Source: Methanofollis ethanolicus
Lineage (GTDB): Archaea; Halobacteriota; Methanomicrobia; Methanomicrobiales; Methanofollaceae
NCBI RefSeq assembly: GCF_001571385.1
Contig: NZ_BCNW01000001.1
Location: 744,001 to 808,000 of the forward strand
Length of the DNA stretch: 64,000 nt
Reading direction: 5' to 3'
Shown here: positions 18,893 through 28,117 of the stretch, piece after piece
Position numbering within the stretch: the first letter of the stretch is position 1
How the letters are laid out: each line of letters begins with the position of its first letter
Translations under genes and position numbers: made by a program
The notes under the pieces: generated by a model
Told to the model about the DNA's origin: nothing
Seen by the model: only the letters and a program-made list of their open reading frames with translations
Databases searched by the model: none

Positions 18893-19372
18893 TCAGGTGC
18901 AGGTGTCGTGCCTTGACACGTCTTCGAGAGGTGCGAGACAGGCGCTGATTTTCTTCCTGATGTCGCGGCTGATCCGGTCCTTCACCGCCCGGGGCATCTC
19001 CCCTGTCCCGTCGAGGGCGTCGGTGATGATGCCGACGACGTCCTCTGTCATCTCCTCCGGGTCGAGTGCGTCAGGGTCGAAGTATGCCCCGTCGTCGTCC
19101 TCCTCTTCGTCTTCGTCCGGGTCGTACAGGGCTTCGTCCGTCCTGTCAGAGAAATAGACCTCGATGTCCTCCCTGATCCTGTCCCGGAGTTCTCCGGACA
19201 CGTGGTCAGAGAAGTCCCGGCGATAATAGTCATCGAGGACCGCGTTCACGTCGGGGGTGCAGTCCTCATACTGCTGCCAGTCGACAGTGGTCATACTCTC
19301 CCCTTCTTTTTCGTCCGGATATTTTTTGCGAATCTCTTCTGCCAGCATGCCGGCCCGGACCGCTGCCTTCAT
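18893..19372 (-). CDS. Acidic hypothetical protein
   Basis: This is a protein of about 159 residues (134 if it starts at the ATG at 19294) with no family I recognise. It is strongly acidic, with a D/E-rich run (D-E-D-E-E-E-D-D-D near the centre), and predicted mostly helical. The sequence A-L-D-G-T-G-E-M-P-R-A-V-K near the C-terminus suggests a soluble protein. The longer open frame continuing to 19864 is the antisense shadow of the HIT gene and is not included. Its promoter must overlap the start of the divergent HIT gene. Confidence 0.5.
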   Translation of the reverse strand: MKAAVRAGMLAEEIRKKYPDEKEGESMTTVDWQQYEDCTPDVNAVLDDYYRRDFSDHVSGELRDRIREDIEVYFSDRTDEALYDPDEDEEEDDDGAYFDPDALDPEEMTEDVVGIITDALDGTGEMPRAVKDRISRDIRKKISACLAPLEDVSRHDTCT

Positions 19373-19396
19373 CCTCTCCCGGCGGAAAATCCCTGT

Positions 19397-19789
19397 ATGA
19401 ACGATGACCCTCTGACTGGTGCCACCTGCCCCTTCTGCGACCCCTCTCCCGCCGACATCGTCGTGCAGAATACTCTCGCCTACGCGAGGGCCGACGCCTT
19501 CCCGGTGAGCCCGGGCCACACCCTCATCGTCCCCTTCAGGCACGTCTCTTCCTTCTTCGAGGCGACGGAGGCGGAACGGGTCGCTCTCCTCGACCTCCTC
19601 TGTCGTTGCCGGGATGCCCTGGAGGAGAGGTACCACCCTGACGGGTGGAATATCGGCATCAATGTCGGCCCTGCCGCGGGGCAGACGGTGCCCCACCTCC
19701 ACATCCACCTCATCCCCCGCTATGCCGGCGACGTCCCCGACCCCCGCGGCGGTGTCAGGGGTGTGGTCCCGGAAAAAAAGATGTATTGA
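19397..19789 (+). CDS. HIT-family nucleotide hydrolase/transferase
   Basis: This is a 130-residue histidine-triad protein. The triad H-L-H-I-H-L-I-P lies near 101-108 and an N-terminal C-P-F-C zinc-type pair near 11-14. HIT proteins hydrolyse or transfer nucleoside-phosphate bonds (Ap4A, AMP-amidates, adenylylated adducts); the exact substrate here is not known. The ATG at 19397 puts the C-P-F-C motif at its usual distance from the N-terminus. It is divergent from the acidic protein gene. Confidence 0.88.
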   Translation: MNDDPLTGATCPFCDPSPADIVVQNTLAYARADAFPVSPGHTLIVPFRHVSSFFEATEAERVALLDLLCRCRDALEERYHPDGWNIGINVGPAAGQTVPHLHIHLIPRYAGDVPDPRGGVRGVVPEKKMY

Positions 19790-19930
19790 TCTGTTCAGGA
19801 GATCGAGACGCTCCAATTCCCATCTGAGATGATGTTCAGATCTGATGAAGGATTTCCGGGCCATTCCCGGATCAATCGCTCGCGCCAGAAACCGGCAATG
19901 AAATGAATCTGGCCGACGGAGATCAATGGA

Positions 19931-21058
19931 ATGCTCTATAGACAGATACCATCATCAGGGGAACCTCTCCCCGTCCTCGGCATGGGCTGCATGCGCCTGC
20001 CAGAGACGCCTGAGGGCCGCATCGACGAGGGGGCGGCCGTCGCCCTGATCAGGGCGGCGATCGACGGCGGGGCGTCGTACATCGATACGGCGGTGCCCTA
20101 TCACGGAGGAGAGTCGGAGGGTGTCGTCGGCAGGGCCCTTGCCGACGGGTACCGCGAGAGGGCCTTACTTGCAACGAAATTGCCCGCAAAGAGGGTGGAG
20201 TCCCGCGATGACATGGATCGCCTTCTGGACGGGTCTCTCCGGCGCCTCGGCACCGATCACCTTGACGCCTACCTGATCCACGCCCTGACGAAGAGCAGGT
20301 GGAACAGACTCTGGGACCTGGAGGTCGACCTCTTCCTCGATGAGGCGAAGGCCGACGGGAGGATCCGGTACGCCGGGTTCTCCTTCCACGACACTGCCGA
20401 TGCGTTCCGGGAGATCGTCGACGCGTACGCCTGGGACCTCTGCCAGGTCCAGTACAACTATCTCGACACCGGCTACCAGGCCGGGACCGCGGGCCTCAGG
20501 TACGCCGCGGAGAAGGGCCTTGCCGTCGTCGTGATGGAACCCCTCAGGGGCGGCATGCTTGCCGCGCCGCCCGCCGGGGTCGGGGAGATCTTCGCCGCCG
20601 CCCCGGTCACCCGGAGCCCTGCCGCATGGGGCCTCCGCTGGGTCCTCGACCACCCTGAGGTGACGACCGTCCTCTCCGGCATGAACGCGCCGGTGCAGCT
20701 TGCAGAAAACCTCGCGGCCGCGGAAGAGGGCCTGCCCGGATCTCTCTCCCCCGACGAGCACGAGACCGTCCGGAGAGTTCGGGACGCATTCAGGGAGAAG
20801 ATCCGCGTCCCCTGCACCGCCTGCCGGTACTGCATGCCCTGCCCCGGCGGCGTGAACATCCCCGAGTGTCTTGCCCGCCTGAACGACATCGCCCTCTTCG
20901 GCGATCACGAGCATGCCGCGTTCTTCTACCGCCACGTCCTCGGCGACACGGGTTACGCCTCTCTCTGCGCCGAGTGCGGGGCCTGCGAGGAGATCTGCCC
21001 GCAGGGGATCGGGGTGATCGATCACCTCCACGAGGTCGCCGACCTCTTCGGACGGTAA
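19931..21058 (+). CDS. Aldo/keto reductase with C-terminal 4Fe-4S ferredoxin domain
   Basis: This is a 375-residue oxidoreductase. Residues 1-280 are an aldo/keto reductase barrel with the tetrad visible as D-T-A-V-P-Y (Asp and Tyr, near 50-55), A-T-K-L-P (Lys) and Y-L-I-H-A (His). The C-terminal region holds two cysteine groups, C-T-A-C-R-Y-C-M-P-C (near 297) and C-A-E-C-G-A-C-E-E-I-C-P (near 345), suited to 4Fe-4S centres. This two-domain form is common in anaerobes, where electrons may come from ferredoxin instead of NADPH. The substrate is unknown. GGAGAT before the ATG supports the start. The next gene, an iron-sulfur flavoprotein, is a plausible electron partner. Confidence 0.88.
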   Translation: MLYRQIPSSGEPLPVLGMGCMRLPETPEGRIDEGAAVALIRAAIDGGASYIDTAVPYHGGESEGVVGRALADGYRERALLATKLPAKRVESRDDMDRLLDGSLRRLGTDHLDAYLIHALTKSRWNRLWDLEVDLFLDEAKADGRIRYAGFSFHDTADAFREIVDAYAWDLCQVQYNYLDTGYQAGTAGLRYAAEKGLAVVVMEPLRGGMLAAPPAGVGEIFAAAPVTRSPAAWGLRWVLDHPEVTTVLSGMNAPVQLAENLAAAEEGLPGSLSPDEHETVRRVRDAFREKIRVPCTACRYCMPCPGGVNIPECLARLNDIALFGDHEHAAFFYRHVLGDTGYASLCAECGACEEICPQGIGVIDHLHEVADLFGR

Positions 21059-21102
21059 GGGATATGAACCCCTGACGCCACTCGTGCGATCGGAGACATG
21101 AG

Positions 21103-21678
21103 ATGAAAGTCGTCGCATTCAACGGGAGTCCCAGGAAGGACGGGAACACCGCCCGCCTTCTGGTGGCCGTCCTCACAGAACTTGAGAAGGAAGGCATCGA
21201 GACCGAACTCATCCATATCGGCGGGAAAAAAGTTCACGGCTGCACGGCCTGCGCGAAATGTTTCGAGAACCGGGACGGACGATGCGTCATCGACGACGAC
21301 GTCGTCAATGACTGCATCGCGAAGATGGCAATCGCCGACGGGTTCATCATCGGGTCGCCGACCTATTTCGCGGACGTCAGCACCGAGACGAAGGCCCTCA
21401 TCGACCGCGCCGGCTATGTGGCCCTCGCCAATGGCGGCATGTTCACCCGGAAGGCCGGTGCGGCCGTCGTCGCCGTCCGCCGCGCCGGCGCCGTCCGTGC
21501 CTACGACACCATCAACCACCTCTTCGGGATCTCGCAGATGGTCACGGTCGGTTCGTCGTACTGGAATATCGGCATCGGGCTTGCGCCGGGCGACGTCGAG
21601 AAGGACGAGGAGGGCCTGCAGACGATGCAGACCCTGGGAAAGAACATGGCCTGGCTCCTGAAGAAGATCCGGGCCTGA
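21103..21678 (+). CDS. Iron-sulfur flavoprotein (NADPH-dependent FMN reductase fold)
   Basis: This is a 191-residue flavodoxin-fold protein. The FMN phosphate loop [10 protein letters not shown] is at residues 6-15. The compact motif Cys-x2-Cys-x2-Cys-x7-Cys (C-T-A-C-A-K-C ... C, near 47-61) matches the 4Fe-4S signature of methanogen iron-sulfur flavoproteins (Isf). Those proteins move electrons from ferredoxin and may detoxify O2 or H2O2. G-S-P-T-Y-F-A-D near 84 is the second flavin loop. It lies 44 bases after the aldo/keto reductase, probably in one transcript. Confidence 0.85.
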   Translation: MKVVAFNGSPRKDGNTARLLVAVLTELEKEGIETELIHIGGKKVHGCTACAKCFENRDGRCVIDDDVVNDCIAKMAIADGFIIGSPTYFADVSTETKALIDRAGYVALANGGMFTRKAGAAVVAVRRAGAVRAYDTINHLFGISQMVTVGSSYWNIGIGLAPGDVEKDEEGLQTMQTLGKNMAWLLKKIRA

Positions 21679-21682
21679 GAGA

Positions 21683-21871
21683 TTACAGGATCCCGAACCA
21701 GACGGTGTACGAGATGAGAACCATCGCGACGAGGGCGACGACAAGTCCTTTGTACAGGCACCCCGGGCAGATCTGGATCCGGCATCCCACACACTCGGGA
21801 CAGAAGCCCTGCCCGCAGATCCGGCACCGGCCGGTGATGGTGTTTTCCGGGTGGCGGTCACACCTTTCCAT
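21683..21871 (-). CDS. Small zinc-ribbon membrane protein
   Basis: This 62-residue protein has an N-terminal cysteine/histidine-rich segment (C-D-R-H-P, C-R-I-C-G-Q-G-F-C-P-E-C, C-P-G-C), resembling a B-box or zinc-ribbon, and one C-terminal membrane helix (about 41-60). Only the last part of a much longer open frame is real: a GGAGG site sits just before this ATG, and upstream the frame is antisense to nudC. The function is unknown. The gene is convergent with the flavoprotein gene, with four bases between their stops. Confidence 0.7.
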   Translation of the reverse strand: MERCDRHPENTITGRCRICGQGFCPECVGCRIQICPGCLYKGLVVALVAMVLISYTVWFGIL

Positions 21872-21929
21872 GCCGCCTCCTCTCCGCGGTTCCAGATAAA
21901 TGTGCCGGGAACACATACTATCGACTCCC

Positions 21930-22763
21930 ATGACACGAACGCACTTTGCCGTAGAACGCCTCGCATTCCATCCTGATAGCCTGCCCGACTGCCCGCACTG
22001 CTGGCTTCTCGTCCGGGGAGGGGATGTGCTCTGCCGTGAGGACGGGTCGCCCATCCTTTCGTCCCTGCCCGACGGCATCGACCCTCTGGGTGCGGTCCCT
22101 CTCGGTGCCCTCGACGGCGTGTCCTTCTCTGCTCTCGGGACAGAGGCCGTCCCCACCCCTTTCAGGCCGATCCCCCTGCGCGACCTCTTCGGTCGCGTGG
22201 ACGGGGAGACCCTCGCCATCGCGGGGAGGGCCGTGCACCTCGTCCGCTTCGACGAGGAGAACCGTTTCTGCGGCAGGTGCGGGGGGCCGACCGTCTGGAA
22301 GGAGGACGAGGTGGCGAAGGTCTGCACGCGGTGTGGCGGCGTCGTCTACCCCCCGGTGACCCCTGCCGTGATCGTCCTGATCAGGAGGGGCCGGGATATT
22401 CTCTTCGTGCGTTCGCCCCGCTTCCCTCCCGGACGCTACTCCCTCGTCGCCGGCTTCGTCGAACCAGGCGAGACCCTCGAGCACGCCGCGGCGCGGGAGG
22501 TCGCCGAGGAGACGGGCGTCTCCATCGAAGGCCTCCGCTATGCCGGGAGCCAGCCCTGGCCCTTCCCCCACTCCCTGATGGCCGGTTTCTTCGCCGAGTA
22601 TGCAGGCGGCGAGGTGCGGCCCGACGGCGTGGAGACCGAGGAGGTGCGGTGGTTCTCCCCCGACGCCCTGCCCGACCTCCCCGGCAAAATGAGCATTGCG
22701 TGGGCCCTGATCGAGAGGCACCTCAGGGACGACTCCCCTGATCCCCCCGACCCGCGTGGGTGA
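21930..22763 (+). CDS. nudC: NudC-type NADH pyrophosphatase
   Basis: This is a 277-residue Nudix hydrolase that cleaves NADH to NMNH and AMP; bacterial NudC also removes NAD caps from RNA. It shows an N-terminal NudC domain, a C-x2-C...C-x2-C zinc ribbon (F-C-G-R-C near 114 and C-T-R-C-G near 131), the Nudix box G-F-V-E-P-G-E-T-L-E-H-A ... E-V-A-E-E-T-G (near 178-200) and the diagnostic S-Q-P-W-P-F-P near 208. ATG 21930 fits the family N-terminus; a TATA-like stretch lies about 30 bases upstream. Confidence 0.9.
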   Translation: MTRTHFAVERLAFHPDSLPDCPHCWLLVRGGDVLCREDGSPILSSLPDGIDPLGAVPLGALDGVSFSALGTEAVPTPFRPIPLRDLFGRVDGETLAIAGRAVHLVRFDEENRFCGRCGGPTVWKEDEVAKVCTRCGGVVYPPVTPAVIVLIRRGRDILFVRSPRFPPGRYSLVAGFVEPGETLEHAAAREVAEETGVSIEGLRYAGSQPWPFPHSLMAGFFAEYAGGEVRPDGVETEEVRWFSPDALPDLPGKMSIAWALIERHLRDDSPDPPDPRG

Positions 22764-22833
22764 CTATAATTTTCTCGAAGACCGATCTGATCTAGGGAAC
22801 AGCTCCGGACCCGTATTTTTATGGTGCACCACA

Positions 22834-25800
22834 ATGACCGATTCAGTAGTTGACAGTATCCTTGCGGCCCGTTACCTCCGCAAGGGCGAAAAAAACTTCG
22901 ACGACATCTGCCGGCGGGTGGCGACCGCACTCGCCCGTGACGATGCCGAGAAGGAAGAGTATTATGACGCCATGCGCTCCCTCTCCTTCCTCCCGAACTC
23001 CCCCACCCTGATGAACGCCGGCACCGAACTCGGCCAGCTCTCGGCCTGCTTCACCCTCCATGTCGGCGACTCGATCCCCGAGATCTTCCATGCCCTGGAA
23101 TGGGGGGCCCTCATCCACAAGAGCGGCGGCGGCACAGGCTACAACTTCTCCCATATCCGCCCGGAGGGCGCGCCCGTCCAGTCCACGGACGGCGTCGCCT
23201 CCGGCCCCATCTCCTTCATGAAGGTCTTCAACGCCGCCACCGACGTGATCAAGCAGGGCGGCCGCAGGCGCGGGGCCAACATGGGCATCCTCAATGTCTG
23301 GCACCCCGACATCCTGCGCTTCATCCACGCGAAGAACGTCGAGGGCGAACTCTCGAACTTCAACATCTCGGTGATGGTCAATGACCGGTTCATGGAGTTC
23401 GTCGAGTCCGGACAGCTCCAGAAGGTCTGGCTCACCCACCCGTACACCGGCGAGGAGATCACGGTCGGCGCCATCTGGAACGGCATTGTCGACGGTATCT
23501 GGCGGAACGGCGAGCCCGGCGTCCTCTTCTACGACGAGATCAACAGGGAGAACCCGACACCGCAGCTCGGGCCCATCGACACCACAAACCCCTGCGTCAC
23601 CGCGGACACCTGGGTCATGACCGCGGAAGGGCCCAGGCAGGTGCGTGACCTGGTCGGCCGCCGTTTCGACGCCGTCATCTGTGGTGTCGCCGTCCCCTCA
23701 GGGTCAGACGGTTTCTTCCCGACCGGGACAAAGGAGGTGCTCTGTCTCCGTACCCGGGAGGGCTACCGCCTGCGGCTCACGGCCGACCACCCTGTTCGCC
23801 GGGTCTCCTCCCTCACCAGGTATAGCATGGCGAGCGAGTGGGTCAGGGCTGGCGACCTTGCCCAGGGAGACCGCGTCCTCCTCCACGACCACCACACTCT
23901 TGCCGGATGGGAGGGCGCCCTCACCGAAGAGCAGGGCTATCTCCTCGGTCTGCTTGTCGGCGACGGCACGCTGAAAGCAGATGCCGCCGTCCTTTCTGTC
24001 TGGACAGGCGCCGGCGCCCGGTCGGTCATGGCCCATGCCGAGACCTGTGCCGGAACCCTCGATCACCGCTCCGACTTCTCCGGTTGGTTCCCGGTGGAGG
24101 GACGGGACGAGTTCAGGCTCAAACGTGCGGCGGTCCGCGACCTTGCCACGGCGATGGGGATGGCGCCCCGCGCGAAGGTCATCACCCCTGCGATCGAGCA
24201 GGCCTCCTCGGCCGGGTATCGCGGTTTTCTCGCCGGCCTCTTCGATGCCGACGGCTCGGTGCAGGGCACACCCGCGAAGGGCGTCAGCGTCAGGCTCTCC
24301 CAGAGCAGTCGCCCGGTCCTTCTCGCAGCCCAGCGGATGCTCCTCCGCCTCGGCATCAGGAGTACGATCTACCGGCGCCGCCCCGCAGGCCTCAGTCTCC
24401 TCCCTGACGGTCGCGGCGGTGCGAGGCCGTACAGGGTGCGGCAGCAGTACGACCTTGTCGTCAGCGGGGAGAACCTCCTGACTTTCCGTGACCGCGTCGG
24501 GTTCAGGGGCGAAGAGAAGGCCGGGAAACTCGACGACCTCCTCTCGTCGTATTCCCGGAGCCTGAAGAGGGAGCGCTTTGTTGCGACCGTGGCGTCGGTC
24601 GTCCCGGACGGCACTGAAGAGGTCTATGACGTCCAGGTACCTGGTGCGAACACTTTCGACGCGAACGGGTTTGTGGCTCACAACTGCGGTGAACAGCCGC
24701 TCCTCCCCTTCGAGTCCTGCGTGCTCGGGTCCATCAACCTGGCGAAGTTTGTCAGGGACGGCGCCATTGACGAAGAAGCACTGAAGGGGATCACCCGCAT
24801 GGCCGTCCGGTTTCTGGACGCGGTCATCGACAGGAATGTCTTCCCGATCCCGCAGATCGAGGAGGCGACGAGAAAGACGAGGAAGGTCGGCCTCGGCCTG
24901 ATGGGCGTCCACGACGCCCTGCTGATGCTTGGCCTGCCGTACGACTCCGACGAGGGCCGGGCCGTCTGCGACCGGGTGATGGACCTCATGACCAGGACCG
25001 CGGTCGAGGAGTCGCACGCCCTCGCCGCGGAGAAGGGCACCTTCCCGGCCTTCGAGGGGAGCATCTGGGACGAGTATGCGATGCGGAACGCCGCGCTCAC
25101 CACGATCGCCCCCACTGGCACCATCTCCCTCCTGGCCGGGTGTTCCTCAGGGATCGAGCCCGTCTTCTCCTATGCCTACACCCGGAAGAACACCGTGGGC
25201 AAGACCTTCGTGATGCTCCACCCGCTCTTCGAGGCCGAACTGCGGCGGGTCGTCGGTGGTATGGGCCTCGCCCCCGAGGAGACGGAGAGCAGGGTCAGAG
25301 AGGTGATCGACCACGTCCACGAGGCCGGTACGATCCGGGACGTCGCCTGGCTCCCGGCGTCCTTCAGGCACCTCTTCAGGACTGCCATCGACATCGACTG
25401 GCGCGACCATGTGCGGATGCAGGCGGTCTTCCAGCAGCATGTCCACGCCTCCATCTCGAAGACGATCAATATGCCCAATGCCGCGACCCGCGAGGAGATC
25501 GCGGAGGCCGTCCTCATGGCCTGGAAGAGCCACCTCAAGGGCATGACCATCTACCGGACAGGCAGCCGCGAGGACGTTGTTCTGGCGCTCAAGGAGAAGA
25601 AGCCGGCCGCCGAACCCGGGCCTGTGCCTGAACAGAAGGCGGCCCGCCCGAAGGAACTCTCCGGCAAGACCTATCTCTGCCAGTCAGGCTGCTGCCGGCT
25701 GTACATCACCGTCAACCTCATGGACGGGAAACCCTGGGAGGTCTTTATCAGGACGGTCGGGAGCGGCGGCTGCGAGGCGAACTCCAATGCCCTTGGCCGG

Positions 25801-26106
25801 GCGATCTCCACCGGCCTCCAGAATGGCGTGCCGTACCAGAAGTTCGTGCGGCAGTTTGCGAAGGTAAACTGCATTGTCGCCCTCAAGAACCCCGTGGCCG
25901 AGGGTCTCTCCTGCGCTGACGTCGTCGGTAAGTGTATCGACCTCGCGGCCTCGAAGCAGACGATCACCACCCTCGACACCTGGAAGATCGCCGACGTCAC
26001 CGGCACGAAGAAGAACCTCTGCCCGGAGTGCGGGGCTGAACTCGACTTCGGCGAGGGCTGCAATCAGGGGATCTGCAAGAACTGCGGCTGGAGCGGCTGC
26101 AGTTAA
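22834..26106 (+). CDS. nrdJ: Class II (adenosylcobalamin-dependent) ribonucleotide reductase with intein
   Basis: The 1,090-residue precursor yields a mature protein of 726 residues once the 364-residue intein is removed. It reduces ribonucleotides to deoxyribonucleotides using B12. Visible features are the N-terminal active-site Cys (Q-L-S-A-C-F-T-L), S-G-G-G-T-G near 95, the radical loop N-P / C-G-E-Q split by the intein, and P-T-G-T-I-S near 770. The C-terminal TSCPD-like domain has many cysteines (C-Q-S-G-C-C), followed by a C-terminal zinc ribbon (C-P-E-C ... C-K-N-C-G-W). Class II enzymes work without oxygen, fitting an anaerobe. ATG 22834 is preferred since the upstream frame is non-coding and GGTG precedes it. 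Confidence 0.93.
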   Translation: MTDSVVDSILAARYLRKGEKNFDDICRRVATALARDDAEKEEYYDAMRSLSFLPNSPTLMNAGTELGQLSACFTLHVGDSIPEIFHALEWGALIHKSGGGTGYNFSHIRPEGAPVQSTDGVASGPISFMKVFNAATDVIKQGGRRRGANMGILNVWHPDILRFIHAKNVEGELSNFNISVMVNDRFMEFVESGQLQKVWLTHPYTGEEITVGAIWNGIVDGIWRNGEPGVLFYDEINRENPTPQLGPIDTTNPCVTADTWVMTAEGPRQVRDLVGRRFDAVICGVAVPSGSDGFFPTGTKEVLCLRTREGYRLRLTADHPVRRVSSLTRYSMASEWVRAGDLAQGDRVLLHDHHTLAGWEGALTEEQGYLLGLLVGDGTLKADAAVLSVWTGAGARSVMAHAETCAGTLDHRSDFSGWFPVEGRDEFRLKRAAVRDLATAMGMAPRAKVITPAIEQASSAGYRGFLAGLFDADGSVQGTPAKGVSVRLSQSSRPVLLAAQRMLLRLGIRSTIYRRRPAGLSLLPDGRGGARPYRVRQQYDLVVSGENLLTFRDRVGFRGEEKAGKLDDLLSSYSRSLKRERFVATVASVVPDGTEEVYDVQVPGANTFDANGFVAHNCGEQPLLPFESCVLGSINLAKFVRDGAIDEEALKGITRMAVRFLDAVIDRNVFPIPQIEEATRKTRKVGLGLMGVHDALLMLGLPYDSDEGRAVCDRVMDLMTRTAVEESHALAAEKGTFPAFEGSIWDEYAMRNAALTTIAPTGTISLLAGCSSGIEPVFSYAYTRKNTVGKTFVMLHPLFEAELRRVVGGMGLAPEETESRVREVIDHVHEAGTIRDVAWLPASFRHLFRTAIDIDWRDHVRMQAVFQQHVHASISKTINMPNAATREEIAEAVLMAWKSHLKGMTIYRTGSREDVVLALKEKKPAAEPGPVPEQKAARPKELSGKTYLCQSGCCRLYITVNLMDGKPWEVFIRTVGSGGCEANSNALGRAISTGLQNGVPYQKFVRQFAKVNCIVALKNPVAEGLSCADVVGKCIDLAASKQTITTLDTWKIADVTGTKKNLCPECGAELDFGEGCNQGICKNCGWSGCS
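23593..24684 (+). mobile_element. LAGLIDADG-type intein in nrdJ
   Basis: An in-frame 364-residue intein begins at Cys (C-V-T-A-D-T-W), has the splicing T-A-D-H motif in block B, and ends V-A-H-N before the +1 Cys of C-G-E-Q. Two homing endonuclease dodecapeptides are intact, L-L-G-L-L-V-G-D-G and F-L-A-G-L-F-D-A-D-G, each keeping its catalytic Asp, so both splicing and homing activity look possible. The insertion point is between N-P and the thiyl-radical cysteine, so the downstream extein nucleophile is the enzyme's own catalytic residue. Confidence 0.92.
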
Positions 26107-26176
26107 ATCCCTTTTTTTGCCGCGCACGATACCAACCCTTATATACCCTGTCCGTCTACTTTCAGCCGGGAGTTTT

Positions 26177-26443
26177 ATGGCCGGGCAGAATACTATCGGT
26201 GCTGTTGCCGTTACATCAGGGGACAAAATAAAGTACGTCGTCCTTGACCAGCCTCTTTTCGAACTGCTGGCCCAGATCAGGTCTGCGCCCGATAGCGAGT
26301 GGGAGCATGACCTCTGCCGCTGTCTCCGGGCTGCCGATTTCGGGTCGTCTGTCGTGCACGTCGAAGACGAGCGCCTGGAACCCCTCTTTGCGGCGCTGGA
26401 AAGGTACCTTGCGGCCGCAGCGCCCGAACGCCCCTCGCCCTGA
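26177..26443 (+). CDS. Small hypothetical protein
   Basis: This 88-residue soluble protein is mainly alpha/beta, with no signal peptide or membrane helix and no family I can name. A gggag site precedes its ATG by six bases. It begins about 70 bases after nrdJ, with a T-run (26110-26116) in between that may end the nrdJ transcript. It is convergent with trkH, and the two stops are eight bases apart. Confidence 0.6.
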   Translation: MAGQNTIGAVAVTSGDKIKYVVLDQPLFELLAQIRSAPDSEWEHDLCRCLRAADFGSSVVHVEDERLEPLFAALERYLAAAAPERPSP

Positions 26444-26451
26444 CCCTTTCC

Positions 26452-27915
26452 TCAGTCGAACCCCCTTACCGCCCCGACGGCGAGGACGATCACCGGCACC
26501 ATCTCCAGCCGTCCGAACCACATCAGGAAGATGAAGAGCCATTTCGAGACCGGACTGATCTCGGGGTTTGCAAAGCCGGTGGAAAGCCCCACATTGCACA
26601 TCGCCGAGACGGCCTCGAAGATGACGTCTGCCACCTCGAAAGGTCCGGCGGCCTGGAGGTGGAGGAGGATGAGGCTTGCAAGAAAACCGGTGAAGATGAA
26701 GAGGAAGATGGTGAGCATCGTCTTTGCCACCGCGAACTCGGCGACCCTGTGAGGTATGATCCGGCCCTCATACCGGAAGGGCACGATCGCCCTGCTCGAG
26801 TGAAAGATACGCCTGAACCACCAGACAAGGCCGTCGAAACCGGTGATGATCCGCCCGATCTTCATCCCGCCCGAGGTGCTCCCGGAGGAACCGCCGATGA
26901 GCATCAGCAGGGTAATGAAAAGGACAGTCGCCCCTGTCCATTCGAAGGGGTTTGCGTTCTGGAAACCGGTGCAGGTGATGGCGCTCGTCACCATGAAGAG
27001 GGACTGGCGGAGGGCCGTCGGGATGTCGAGGAGGTTCTTCGTCACCAGGTCGAAGGCCGTGACCAGGGTGCCGGTGGCGACGAGGAGGAAGAGCACCCGC
27101 GCCTGCGGGTCTTTCAGGATGTGGACCCGCCGGTGGCTGTGGATCATCAGGTAGTAGAGCTTGAAGGGGAGAGCGCCGGCGAGCATCACCGGGACGACGA
27201 GCATTTCGAGGAGGACATTGTTGTAGTAACTGATACCCGCGGTGTGGACGGAGAAGCCGCCTGTGGCGAGGGAGGTCATGGCGATGTTGACGGCGTCCCA
27301 GAGGGAGACCCCGGAGAGGAGGATGAGAGCGGTCGAGAGTGCCGTGATCAGGATGTAGATCTGCCACATGTTCGCCGCCGTCGCCACGACGCCCGGCATC
27401 AGGGACTCAGACCTCCCTTCGTACCTGTACAGCCCTCTCTGGAGGGTGCCCGACCGCCGGGAGAGGGCGACGGTGAAGGCGACGATCCCGATGCCGCCGA
27501 GCCACTGCATGAAGGACCGCCAGAAGAGGAGGGTCTTTGGCGTCTTGTCCACGTCGGTGATGAGGGTGAGGCCGGTGTCGGTCCATCCCGACATGGCCTC
27601 GAAGACGCTGTCGGTGAAGGGCATGTGGTGGCCGACCATGAAGGGAAAGGCGCCGATGAGGGCGCAGACGAACCATATGCAGGCGACGGCGGCGATGGCC
27701 ACCGAGAGGTGCGCCTCCCCTTGCGGTGCCTGCAGGGGCGAGAGCAGGCCACCGATGATGAAAAATGCGAGGGGTGCGGTCGCCATCGCGGGGAGGAGGC
27801 TCCATTCGCGGTATATGACCCCGACGAGGAGGGGCGTGAGGCAGACGAGACCGATCAGGAGGAAGATCCTGCCCATGTCCGGGAGGATCGTCGCGATCTG
27901 GTCCCTGCCGCGCAT
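26452..27915 (-). CDS. trkH: TrkH-family potassium uptake membrane subunit
   Basis: This is a 487-residue polytopic membrane protein of the Trk/Ktr superfamily of K+ translocating subunits. It shows repeated M-P-M pore motifs, with selectivity-type glycines in S-x-x-T-G-G/G-W-T-D-T-G and L-A-T-G-G-F-S segments, W-L-G-G-I-G-I-V near 138, and G-S-T-S-G-G-M-K near 340. Such subunits work with a cytosolic RCK (TrkA) protein; none is next to this gene, but an RCK-DHH protein is encoded at 41451. Start alternatives are ATG 27915 (preceded by GGGAGGG) and ATG 27873. Confidence 0.9.
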   Translation of the reverse strand: MRGRDQIATILPDMGRIFLLIGLVCLTPLLVGVIYREWSLLPAMATAPLAFFIIGGLLSPLQAPQGEAHLSVAIAAVACIWFVCALIGAFPFMVGHHMPFTDSVFEAMSGWTDTGLTLITDVDKTPKTLLFWRSFMQWLGGIGIVAFTVALSRRSGTLQRGLYRYEGRSESLMPGVVATAANMWQIYILITALSTALILLSGVSLWDAVNIAMTSLATGGFSVHTAGISYYNNVLLEMLVVPVMLAGALPFKLYYLMIHSHRRVHILKDPQARVLFLLVATGTLVTAFDLVTKNLLDIPTALRQSLFMVTSAITCTGFQNANPFEWTGATVLFITLLMLIGGSSGSTSGGMKIGRIITGFDGLVWWFRRIFHSSRAIVPFRYEGRIIPHRVAEFAVAKTMLTIFLFIFTGFLASLILLHLQAAGPFEVADVIFEAVSAMCNVGLSTGFANPEISPVSKWLFIFLMWFGRLEMVPVIVLAVGAVRGFD

Positions 27916-28117
27916 GGTACCCGCTTCCCTCCCTGTTTTTTCATCAACTTTCCGGTGAAGATGATCGCCGCGGTGAAGGAATACGACGGCGAATCCCCGC
28001 GCCAGAATTCGTCCGGATGATATCTATGAAAAACGAAAAGAAAGAGATCAACACGTTCCGCTTCGTGAAATTGCCACAACCTGTCATTGGATGAGGAACG
28101 AGTCTATATTTTACAAT

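Noticed and set aside
19373-19864. N-terminal extension of the acidic protein upstream of 19372
   Set aside because: It is antisense to the HIT gene and reads as shadow sequence.
26659-28020. A 453-codon plus-strand frame over trkH
   Set aside because: It mirrors the TrkH gene and has only charged low-complexity sequence.
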